From Bacillota bacterium (GTDB taxonomy: Bacteria > Bacillota > UBA994), in NCBI GenBank assembly GCA_018725275.1, contig QLUC01000004.1:1-32549 (forward strand): DNA of 32,549 nucleotides. The letters run 5' to 3'. Shown piece by piece: positions 1-6,001 of this stretch; position 1 is the first letter of the stretch, and each line of letters opens with the position of its first letter. The notes under the pieces are model-generated. The model did not search any database and was not told the origin of the DNA. It saw only the letters and a program-made list of their open reading frames with translations. Both the position numbers and the translations under genes were made by a program.

Positions 1-8
1 TCTTAGAC

Positions 9-58
9 AAAAATAAAAACCACCCACCGATAAAATCCTTTTATCAATAGATGGTAGT
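9..58 (-). terminator. Intrinsic terminator of ssrA
   Basis: Directly after the CCA end of tmRNA, the minus-strand transcript can fold into an AT-rich hairpin (inner stem GATAAA/TTTATC, imperfect outer stem ACTACC/GGTGGT). This is followed by a U-rich tract read as TTTTTATTTTT. It is the expected Rho-independent stop for the lysS-smpB-ssrA unit. Confidence 0.75.
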
Positions 59-63
59 TAATT

Positions 64-414
64 TGGTGGAGGCGGGGGGAGTCGAACCCACCGTCCGAAG
101 ATATGCCTGCCAGCGCTTCTCCGAGTGCAGTCAGCGATTTGGTGATTCGCCCCTTCCTACGCCCACTGACGGGCTGAGGACCTCGCTAGTCTATTGTTTT
201 CGGGAGACTTACTAGACGCTCAGTAACCCTACTCCTGCTTTCATGACGCCAGTGACCGCCCTCGCAGGAAAAGTGCGGGCCGACGACTGCCTAACTAGGC
301 AGCGAACGCTAACTTGTTGTTTGCGTTTGTTTTAGTTTTCCCTGTTTTACGGGTATCAGGACCCCGACTCGCTGCACTGACCAACTCTACCCCCGTCGAA
401 ACCTTTACGCCCCC
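64..414 (-). ncRNA. ssrA: Transfer-messenger RNA (tmRNA, 10Sa RNA)
   Basis: tmRNA rescues ribosomes stalled on broken mRNAs, acting as an alanyl-tRNA and then as a short mRNA that encodes a degradation tag. The minus strand reads 5'-GGGGGCGTAAAGGTTTCGAC and ends in ...GGTTCGACTCCCCCCGCCTCCACCA, so the T-arm and CCA end are encoded. The 5' GGGGGCG pairs with CGCCUCC and contains the G3-U70 wobble that specifies alanine charging. The length, 351 nt, is typical of one-piece tmRNA. The tag reading frame lies in the middle, flanked by pseudoknot-like G/C-rich repeats. The gene starts only 4 nt after the smpB stop codon, so it is probably cotranscribed with its protein partner and then processed. 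The 5' end is set by the acceptor stem and may be off by 1 nt. Confidence 0.96.
295..342 (-). other. tmRNA tag-peptide reading frame
   Basis: Inside ssrA the frame GGG AAA ACT ... GCT GCC TAG encodes GKTKTNANNKLAFAA. The preceding sequence TAAAACA|GGG matches the recalled Bacillus subtilis resume site TAUAACU|GGC, whose tag begins (A)GKTN, so GGG is the likely resume codon. The first Ala comes from the charged tRNA part. The tail LAFAA is a hydrophobic ClpXP-type degron, like LALAA or YALAA. Confidence 0.8.
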
Positions 415-418
415 AAAT

Positions 419-901
419 TTATGCCTCGCCTTTTTGGCGAAGACGAAAGGCCTGCTCAATGTCACGCTTGGCTTCTTTATCGGCTTCGGCTTCGCGTTTA
501 TCGTGAACTTTCTTGCCGCGCGCCAAGCCAAGTGCTACTTTTATTTTACCTCTTTTTTGATAAAGTCGCAAGGCCACTAAAGTGTAGCCTTTTTGCATGG
601 TTAGGCCGATAAGGCGGTTTATCTCACGTTTATGCAGGAGTAGCTTTCTTTGACGGCGCGGCTCGTGGTTAAACTGGTTCCCTTGGTCATAGGGGCTGAT
701 ATGGGCATTAATCAGGTAGCACTCGCCGTCAACAATAGCGGCATAGCTGTCCCTCAAGTTGGCTTTGCCCTTCCTGATGGACTTTACCTCGGTGCCGGCC
801 AGAGCTAAGCCCGCTTCATAGGTTTCGTCAATAAAGTAGTCGTGGTAGGCCTTGCGATTGTCGGCAAAAAGTTTTTCTTTGTCTTTTTCTTGTTTAGTCA
901 T
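419..901 (-). CDS. smpB: SsrA-binding protein SmpB
   Basis: SmpB binds the tRNA-like part of tmRNA, protects it and places it in the A site of stalled ribosomes, mimicking the missing anticodon stem. The 160-residue product has the family pattern: an early YEAGLALAGTEVKSIRKGK strand/helix block, the NAHISPY core, NHEPRRQRKLLLHK, and a basic C-terminal tail (KRDIEQAFRLRQKGEA) that enters the mRNA channel. The length is usual for the family. The ATG has a good GAGGAG site 8 nt upstream, lying inside the last codons of lysS (5-nt gap). The tmRNA gene follows after 4 nt, so protein and RNA partner are adjacent and in the same orientation. Confidence 0.98.
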   Translation of the reverse strand: MTKQEKDKEKLFADNRKAYHDYFIDETYEAGLALAGTEVKSIRKGKANLRDSYAAIVDGECYLINAHISPYDQGNQFNHEPRRQRKLLLHKREINRLIGLTMQKGYTLVALRLYQKRGKIKVALGLARGKKVHDKREAEADKEAKRDIEQAFRLRQKGEA

Positions 902-906
902 CTTAA

Positions 907-2364
907 TTACTCCTCAAGGGGGCGCATGGTGGGGAACAGCACCGCATCGCGTATATTGGGCAGGTCGAGCAAGATTTGCATGAGGCGGTCCACACCGAGT
1001 CCCCAGCCAGAAATTGGCGGCATACCGTATTCCATGGCCTTGAGGTAGTCTTTATCCATGGGCATGGCCTCGGCATCGCCCTGGGTGCGGAGCGCACTCT
1101 GCATCTCTAAGCGCTGCTCTTGCTCTAGGGGGTCGACCAACTCGGAGTAACCATTGATAATCTCCGCGCCATCGACGACCAGCTGAAAGCGATCAGCACG
1201 CGAGGCATCGAGGTCATTGGCACGAGCGAGTGGCGAAAGCTCGATTGGGTGCATTATGAGGAAGGTTGGATTAATGAGCTTGGGACGACTTACTTTCTTG
1301 TAGAGCAGGTCGACCAAGTTGCCCTTGCCTAGTTTTTTTAAGTTGGCGTGCTCAAGCTGAATGCCGCGCGCCAAGATGGCGCTTAAAAGCGCTGGAGCAT
1401 CCTCGCATTGGTCAATATCGATAGCACAATCCTTTAAGATGAGCTCACGGAAAGTTACCACCGGCCACTCTCCGCCAAAGTCCACCGCCTCACCCCGTAT
1501 GTTCACCACCGCCGAACCGAAAAGTTTGGTCACAACATGGACAACCATCTCGCGCATGAGCCGCATATTGTCCTCATAGTCAAAGTACGCGCTATAGCCC
1601 TCGATCATGGTAAAATCTTGCAGATGCGCAGGGCTGATGCCTTCGTTGCGGAAACAACGGGCAACCTCAAAGACATGGACGAAGCCCCCGACCACGAGAC
1701 GCTTTAGATACATCTCGGGGGCGATGCGGAGGTAGAGGTCGATGTCTAGGGCATTGTGATGCGTAACAAAGGGTGCGGCCAAGGCGCCTGAGGGTTGGTT
1801 GGTGAGGATTTGGGTCTCGACCTCGATGAATTCGCGACTTTCTAAGAAGTTGCGGACTTCTCTGAGCAGGCGCGAGCGCAGAAGGAAGACCCGGCGGCTC
1901 TCCGGACTGGAGATAAGGTCGAGGTAGCGCTGACGATAGATGGCTTCGACATCCTTGAGGCCATGCCATTTTTCGGGGAGCTCGCGGAGGGCCTTACCGA
2001 GGAAGGTATACGAGGCAGCCTGCACCGTCTTCTCTCCGGTCTTGGTGGTGAAGGTGGTGCCAGCCACGCCTAAAAAGTCCCCAATGTCGATGATGCGATG
2101 AAAAACATCGTACTGCTCGCCGAGCAAATCCTTCTTTAGGGCCACTTGCACCTTGCCGTTAATGTCCTGTAAATGCACGAAGGTGAGCTTGCCCATCTTA
2201 CGAATGGCGACAATGCGGCCTGCCACCCGCACATCTGATATCTCGTCCGGCAGATGCGCGGCCTGAGTGAGGGTGTGCGAAACCGCATAACGGGCGGGGT
2301 AGGGGTCAAGGCCGAGCTCCTGCAAGGTCCGTAGTTTCTCTAATCTATAATCCTGTGCACCCAA
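907..2364 (-). CDS. lysS: Lysyl-tRNA synthetase, class II
   Basis: This enzyme charges tRNA-Lys with lysine in the cytoplasm. The 485-residue protein has the N-terminal OB-fold anticodon-binding domain (about residues 45-140, VRVAGRIVAIRKMGKLTFVHLQD) and a class II catalytic core. Motif 2 is seen as RCFRNEGISPAHLQDFTMIE and motif 3 as GWGLGVDRLMQILLDLPNIR, ending LFPTMRP. The start is TTG, placed 8 nt after a perfect AAGGAGG. Motif 2 departs from the RHNPEFTMME form common in Firmicutes and resembles a less common bacterial LysRS subgroup. It is the first gene of lysS-smpB-ssrA and has its own strong promoter. The amino acid specificity comes from overall family resemblance. Confidence 0.97.
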   Translation of the reverse strand: MGAQDYRLEKLRTLQELGLDPYPARYAVSHTLTQAAHLPDEISDVRVAGRIVAIRKMGKLTFVHLQDINGKVQVALKKDLLGEQYDVFHRIIDIGDFLGVAGTTFTTKTGEKTVQAASYTFLGKALRELPEKWHGLKDVEAIYRQRYLDLISSPESRRVFLLRSRLLREVRNFLESREFIEVETQILTNQPSGALAAPFVTHHNALDIDLYLRIAPEMYLKRLVVGGFVHVFEVARCFRNEGISPAHLQDFTMIEGYSAYFDYEDNMRLMREMVVHVVTKLFGSAVVNIRGEAVDFGGEWPVVTFRELILKDCAIDIDQCEDAPALLSAILARGIQLEHANLKKLGKGNLVDLLYKKVSRPKLINPTFLIMHPIELSPLARANDLDASRADRFQLVVDGAEIINGYSELVDPLEQEQRLEMQSALRTQGDAEAMPMDKDYLKAMEYGMPPISGWGLGVDRLMQILLDLPNIRDAVLFPTMRPLEE

Positions 2365-2389
2365 GACCGACGCCTCCTTACATGACCCA

Positions 2390-2410
2390 AGGCCCCCAAA
2401 ATGGAGGCCT
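2390..2410 (-). other. Stem-loop in the lysS leader
   Basis: The lysS 5' leader can form AGGCCTCCA-TTT-TGGGGGCCT, a 9-bp stem with one G-U pair, between the promoter and the Shine-Dalgarno site. It has no U-run after it, so it is not an obvious attenuator. No T-box specifier or T-box core was seen. Confidence 0.35.
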
Positions 2411-2427
2411 CCTCGGGCTGTTGCTCA

Positions 2428-2456
2428 ATTGTACAGAGAAAGGCAGTTGCTGTCAA
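2428..2456 (-). promoter_or_regulatory. SigA-type promoter of lysS-smpB-ssrA
   Basis: On the minus strand TTGACA (2451-2456) and TACAAT (2428-2433) are separated by exactly 17 nt. This is an almost perfect housekeeping promoter. Transcription would start near 2421, about 55 nt before the lysS TTG, and would be independent of the ABC transporter operon whose last gene ends at 2457. Confidence 0.8.
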
Positions 2457-3116
2457 CTAACCGTCTTGGATCATGCCGTCAGCCAGGCGAATTACCCTTT
2501 CGCTCCGGCGGGCTATGTCCATGTTGTGGGTGACGAGGATCACCGTGAGCCCTTGGCGGTGCAAATCGTTAAACAGGGACATGACTTTTTCGCTATTCTT
2601 GCTATCTAGGTTGCCGGTGGGCTCATCGGCCAGCAAAATCTTGGGGCTGTTAATCAGGGCCCTGGCGATGGCCACCCGCTGCATTTCGCCTCCGCTCAGT
2701 TCACGCGGCAGATGGTTGCGGCGAGAACTGAGTCCGACAATCTCTAGTAGGTCTAGGGCTCGGCTTTTACCGGTGGGGTTAAAGAGTAGAGGTAACTCGA
2801 CATTCTCTTTGACGGTCAAGGTGGGGAGCAAGAAAAATTGCTGGAATACAAACCCAATATTCTGTTGGCGCACTTTCACGAGTTGGCTTTCTTGAAGGCC
2901 GGCGACTTCTTGCCCATTTAACAGATAGCTGCCGGAGCTAGGCGTGTCTAAGCAGCCCAAAAGGTTCATGAAGGTAGTCTTGCCGGACCCGGAGGGGCCG
3001 ACCAAGGAAATGAGTTCTCCTTGTTTGACGGTAAGGCTGGCCTCTTGCAGGGCGTGTACTGTCTCGCTACCCCGGTGGTAGTTCTTGCTAAGTTTATCTG
3101 TAACCACGAGGTTCAT
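2457..3116 (-). CDS. ABC transporter ATP-binding protein, MacB/LolD-type
   Basis: This is the cytoplasmic ATPase of an exporter or mechanotransmission-type ABC system, working with the FtsX-like permease encoded just upstream. It has Walker A GPSGSGKTT, Q-loop FVFQQFFLLP, signature LSGGEMQR, Walker B ILLADEPTGNLD and the switch His in VILVTHN. About 219 residues is the usual length for LolD/MacB-type ATPases. The ORF track starts at a GTG (3125). AAGGAG lies 8 nt before the ATG at 3116, which I prefer, leaving 1 nt after the permease stop. The substrate cannot be read from sequence. Lipoprotein, macrolide and antimicrobial-peptide systems all use this type, and the BlaI operator in front of the operon favours a cell-envelope stress role. 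Confidence 0.93.
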   Translation of the reverse strand: MNLVVTDKLSKNYHRGSETVHALQEASLTVKQGELISLVGPSGSGKTTFMNLLGCLDTPSSGSYLLNGQEVAGLQESQLVKVRQQNIGFVFQQFFLLPTLTVKENVELPLLFNPTGKSRALDLLEIVGLSSRRNHLPRELSGGEMQRVAIARALINSPKILLADEPTGNLDSKNSEKVMSLFNDLHRQGLTVILVTHNMDIARRSERVIRLADGMIQDG

Positions 3117-3117
3117 G

Positions 3118-4278
3118 CTATTCACTCCTTATCGCTTCCATGGGACTAAGTTGTGAGGCCCTGATGGCTGGATAGGCTCCGGCCACCAAACCGAGCAACA
3201 AGGCGCTGAAAAGACTGATAAAAACCATCTCGAGGTCGAATACTAAGAGGTCGCCCAGGGGAGCGAAGGGGATTACCCCGCGGATAAGAGGCTCAATTAA
3301 CCTGCCACCTCCAAGGGACGCCAAGATGCCCAGCACGCCGCCCGAAAGAGATAACAAGACGCTTTCAATCCACACGAGCGAGATGATGTCGCTCTGACTG
3401 GCTCCAACTGCCTTCATCATGCCAATTTCACGCGTGCGCTCGAACACCGACATGAGGATGCTATTCATGACCCCCAGCGCACTGATGACCACCGCAATGA
3501 CCACGATCGAATTGATCATGGCCTGGGCAGAACTCATCAAGGTCTGCGCCGTGGCCAAAACCTGCGACATGGTGATAGCCTGGACGTCGGGCAACGATTC
3601 AACGCTGTCCACTACCTGTTGCACCAGGCTCAAATCTTCTAATTGAATGGCGATAGAGGTAACTTTGCCGGCGGCGTTAAAGATTTCTTGCGCTGTCAGC
3701 AACGGCAGGTAGATAAACTGGTCATCCTGAGTGCCTGTTTTTTCGAGCAAGCCGCTGATGACAAACTCTCGCTCGACCCCGGGCAGGCGGTAAATGCCCC
3801 CTATGTCTAAGCCCATCGCCGTGGCCATGACCTCAGGCAAAATAACGGAGTTGGCATCGACAAACATTGTGCCGCGAACGGTCCACCATGGCCTCATAGC
3901 GAAGGATTCTTCGTTCATCCCAAAGATGACGATGTTCTTGCCGTGAGGGATAACTAGCAGGTTCATAAACATGCCCACAGCATTTTGCACATTGGGCATC
4001 TCCCTAATGCGCGCGACATCCTCGACGTTCAAATAGTCCTCAATGACCCCGCCGTGCATAATGAGGGCGGTGGCTTCGTAAGGGCAGCCCTTGGCGATGG
4101 CCAGCATATGGGCGCCTAATCTATTGAGTTCTTGCCGCATCGAGGCCTCGTAGCCCTTACTAAAGGCCATAAAGCTAAAAAGCATAGATATGCCGATAGC
4201 TATCCCGAGGACGGTCAAAAAAGTGCGAAAACGTCGGCGCAAGAGATTCTTCAGCGCTACCTGCAGGTATTTGAACAC
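3118..4278 (-). CDS. ABC transporter permease, FtsX/MacB family
   Basis: This is the membrane subunit partner of the adjoining ATPase. It has an N-terminal membrane helix (RTFLTVLGIAIGISMLFSFMAF), a large extracytoplasmic MacB_PCD-like domain (about residues 45-240), and three C-terminal helices in an FtsX domain with the characteristic FERTREIGMMKAVGAS coupling segment. The four-helix topology is standard for type VII ABC transporters. At about 386 residues it is complete. The track start GTG at 4284 lies only 2 nt from AAGGAG. The next GTG at 4278 lies 8 nt away and is preferred. The gene begins a two-gene operon directly behind a BlaI-type operator that overlaps its -10 box. Its substrate is unknown. 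Confidence 0.92.
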   Translation of the reverse strand: MFKYLQVALKNLLRRRFRTFLTVLGIAIGISMLFSFMAFSKGYEASMRQELNRLGAHMLAIAKGCPYEATALIMHGGVIEDYLNVEDVARIREMPNVQNAVGMFMNLLVIPHGKNIVIFGMNEESFAMRPWWTVRGTMFVDANSVILPEVMATAMGLDIGGIYRLPGVEREFVISGLLEKTGTQDDQFIYLPLLTAQEIFNAAGKVTSIAIQLEDLSLVQQVVDSVESLPDVQAITMSQVLATAQTLMSSAQAMINSIVVIAVVISALGVMNSILMSVFERTREIGMMKAVGASQSDIISLVWIESVLLSLSGGVLGILASLGGGRLIEPLIRGVIPFAPLGDLLVFDLEMVFISLFSALLLGLVAGAYPAIRASQLSPMEAIRSE

Positions 4279-4296
4279 GGGCACAACTCCTTTTTC

Positions 4297-4315
4297 TACT
4301 ACACACTGTAGTATA
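4297..4315 (-). promoter_or_regulatory. BlaI-type operator overlapping the ABC operon -10 box
   Basis: TACTACA-CAC-TGTAGTA (4297-4313) is a perfect inverted repeat with 7-bp arms. It contains the TACA/TGTA core known for BlaI/MecI binding sites. On the minus strand TATACT (4310-4315) could serve as the -10 box and overlaps one operator arm. No good -35 box is visible, because that place is taken by the upstream terminator. Repressor binding here would shut off the ABC transporter. Confidence 0.75.
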
Positions 4316-4323
4316 ACGTTCCG

Positions 4324-4343
4324 AAAAAAAGCCCCGCGGGGCT
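4324..4343 (-). terminator. Intrinsic terminator of the BlaI/M56 operon
   Basis: The minus-strand transcript forms AGCCCCGCGGGGCT, a fully self-complementary GC-rich hairpin arm, followed directly by UUUUUUU. It overlaps the TAG stop codon of the M56 protease gene (4342-4344). It ends only about 10 nt before the operator and -10 box of the ABC operon, so the two units are insulated in minimal space. Confidence 0.8.
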
Positions 4344-5250
4344 AACATAGGCCGAGGATGGTCGAGGACAACAGCGCCAGCAACAGCCACAAGGGCACCA
4401 AAGCAACTTGCCGGTGGTCGCTTAATATAGCCCGAATGCGCCGGGATATTGAGGACGGGCGGTAGAAGTGGCTATGTTGCCAAGCGAAGCAAGAGAGATC
4501 CTGGCCCCGTCGCGCTACCTTGAGAATGGCACCCGCGAGGTCGGTCCCAGTGCAGCGCCCAAGAGATGCATAGTCTGCAGCCATCTCGCGCTCGGCGGCA
4601 TAACTCGCCCACGCCAAGTGGGCAAAGGGTGAAAAAAACGCCAAATCTCGCAGCACATGCACTAAATTATAGACGTTGTCCCCCCCGGCTATGTGCGCGA
4701 GCTCGTGCGCGAGCACTGCCTTTAGCTCTTCATCCCCGAGAAGCTCCAGCAAACCACGCGTCAAGACCAATTCCGGTCGAAACACCCCCCGAACAAAGGC
4801 CATCGGGTAGTGGCTATCGAGCACCGCCACCGTGAGTTCTTCCGTATATCCGAGCTCCGGTAACAATGCATAAACTCGACCGCTATGGAACCGGTCGGTT
4901 ATCTCTCGTCCCAGCTTAGCTCTCTTAGTCGCTACTTGCCAAACACGCCAAGCGACATATCCTATCAAAAGCACTACGGTGAACGGCGCAAGAAATTCGC
5001 TATAGTAAGCTGATAGAGTGCAAATTCGGATGGCACCGGGGGTTCCCACCATGTCGCAACCAGCAGTCATGTGGCGCAAGTAGTAGCTGTAAGTAAACAT
5101 CGGCAAGAGCAAAGCGCTGGCATAAAGCATCATCTTGCTGCGGGGTGCCAGTGGCAACAACATACTGAGGAGCATCGCCCCACTGTAAAGGATCGCGCCA
5201 CTGACGGTGACGTACAGAAGATACGGGGCCACAATTAGCGCAAAATCCAC
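4342..5250 (-). CDS. M56-family membrane metalloprotease, short BlaR1/MecR1-like
   Basis: This is a probable integral-membrane zinc protease that transmits an envelope signal by causing cleavage or inactivation of the BlaI-type repressor encoded next to it. Predicted helices lie near residues 8-33, 40-58 and 88-105, with a final one near 280-300. The cytoplasmic-facing catalytic part has HELAH (H182, E183, H186) and a likely third zinc ligand E222 in EREMAAD. At 302 residues it stops right after the last helix, so the penicillin-binding sensor domain of true BlaR1 is absent. The extracytoplasmic loop between helices 2 and 3 carries two cysteines (C65, C77). It starts at GTG 2 nt after the blaI stop, so it is translationally coupled. 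The ligand is unknown. Confidence 0.88.
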   Translation of the reverse strand: MDFALIVAPYLLYVTVSGAILYSGAMLLSMLLPLAPRSKMMLYASALLLPMFTYSYYLRHMTAGCDMVGTPGAIRICTLSAYYSEFLAPFTVVLLIGYVAWRVWQVATKRAKLGREITDRFHSGRVYALLPELGYTEELTVAVLDSHYPMAFVRGVFRPELVLTRGLLELLGDEELKAVLAHELAHIAGGDNVYNLVHVLRDLAFFSPFAHLAWASYAAEREMAADYASLGRCTGTDLAGAILKVARRGQDLSCFAWQHSHFYRPSSISRRIRAILSDHRQVALVPLWLLLALLSSTILGLC

Positions 5251-5252
5251 CC

Positions 5253-5684
5253 CTAGCCCCCCCTACGGCGCTTGAGCATCTCTTCAAGTTGCCGCAACTC
5301 CTCGGAACTTACCCTATCAAGACAGGTCGCGAAATGCGACATGGTCTGGGCGGCGTGCGAGGACAGCAAAGCATTGACTACCTCGCCCACGGCCTGCGAC
5401 ACAAATGCCTGGCGAGTGAGGGTCGGGCGATAAAGGTAGGAGTTGCCATCAGCAACCCGTGTCAGCAAACCTTTTTCGGCCAGGCGCGTCATGACCGTCA
5501 TTACGGTGGTATAAGCGAGATCGCGCTTAGGGAGGAGGACATTATGCACCTCACGCACCGTCATCTCTCCGGCAGACCAAACAGCTTCCATAATGTCCGC
5601 CTCCAACTCACCGAGAACCTGCCCTAACCCCGCCCTTTGCGTCCTAAACTCGGGAGCGACCGGACGCTGCGGTCTTACCATCAC
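5253..5684 (-). CDS. BlaI/MecI/CopY-family transcriptional repressor
   Basis: This is a dimeric winged-helix repressor. The core matches the Penicillinase_R family: LGELEADIMEAVWSAGEMTVREVHNVL, then the recognition region LAYTTVMTVMTRLAEKGLLTR and the wing SYLYRPTLTR, then a C-terminal dimerisation helix. At 143 residues it has an N-terminal extension of about 20 residues relative to BlaI. The start is GTG at 5684 or ATG at 5681. Both overlap or touch the stop codon of the small membrane protein gene (TAGTGATG). It is the middle gene of a three-gene operon with the M56 protease. Two identical-arm TACTACA/TGTAGTA sites nearby, in front of this operon and of the ABC operon, are its likely targets. 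Confidence 0.93.
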   Translation of the reverse strand: MMVRPQRPVAPEFRTQRAGLGQVLGELEADIMEAVWSAGEMTVREVHNVLLPKRDLAYTTVMTVMTRLAEKGLLTRVADGNSYLYRPTLTRQAFVSQAVGEVVNALLSSHAAQTMSHFATCLDRVSSEELRQLEEMLKRRRGG

Positions 5685-5959
5685 TACCTGCCCAGCTCAT
5701 AGAAGCGTCCCTGCCCCGCCCAACCAAGGCGAGTGAGCCTTTGCCCATTTTCCCTAATTTCGATTTCAATATGGCAACCATAATCGATGACTTCGGCCGA
5801 AAGATTTGTTAAGCCTGGGTTTGCCTGCTGATAAAAAGCTAAGGCTTCACGCTCGATCGCAGCAAAGTCCCCGCCAGAGTTCAGATTTTGCCAGTAGTTA
5901 TAACCAAAAAAAGCAACCGCCACAACCAAGACACCAATGAGGATATGAATAGGTTTCAC
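5684..5959 (-). CDS. Small membrane-anchored protein of unknown function, first gene of the BlaI operon
   Basis: I do not recognise this gene. It encodes about 91 residues: a short basic N-terminus, one hydrophobic helix (about residues 5-22, HILIGVLVVAVAFFGYNY) and a soluble domain of about 65 residues predicted to face outward. That domain has alternating hydrophobic strands near its end (CHIEIEIRENGQRL) and one Cys. The track start ATG (5968) abuts AAGGAG with no spacing. The GTG at 5959 is 9 nt downstream of AAGGAG and is preferred. It is the promoter-proximal gene of the operon with the BlaI-type repressor and the M56 protease, preceded by the operator. A role as accessory sensor or ligand for the protease is only a guess from position. 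Confidence 0.75.
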   Translation of the reverse strand: MKPIHILIGVLVVAVAFFGYNYWQNLNSGGDFAAIEREALAFYQQANPGLTNLSAEVIDYGCHIEIEIRENGQRLTRLGWAGQGRFYELGR

Positions 5960-5976
5960 TCGACACATCTCCTTCT

Positions 5977-5993
5977 TACTACAACATGTAGTA
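5977..5993 (-). promoter_or_regulatory. BlaI-type operator of the repressor operon
   Basis: TACTACA-ACA-TGTAGTA is a perfect 7-bp inverted repeat with a 3-nt spacer. Its arms are identical to the site in front of the ABC operon. It sits 2 nt upstream of the AAGGAG of the small membrane protein gene, which implies autoregulation. A possible weak promoter TTTACA-17-TAAGCT lies just upstream, inside the end of the preceding gene. Confidence 0.75.
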
Positions 5994-6001
5994 GCTCTAG
6001 C

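Noticed and set aside
295-531. 78-residue minus-strand ORF ending in LAFAA
   Set aside because: It runs from the opposite-frame end of smpB through tmRNA. Only the last 15 codons (tag frame) are meaningful.
1210-1235. TTGGCACGAG-like sequence resembling a sigma-54 -24 element
   Set aside because: It lies inside lysS and has no TTGC at the -12 spacing.
2365-2456. T-box riboswitch upstream of lysS
   Set aside because: The leader is short (about 55 nt) and lacks a specifier loop, T-box core and antiterminator.
4342-5684. Annotation as a beta-lactam resistance blaR1/blaI system
   Set aside because: The M56 protein has no penicillin-binding sensor domain, and no beta-lactamase or mecA-like gene is nearby.
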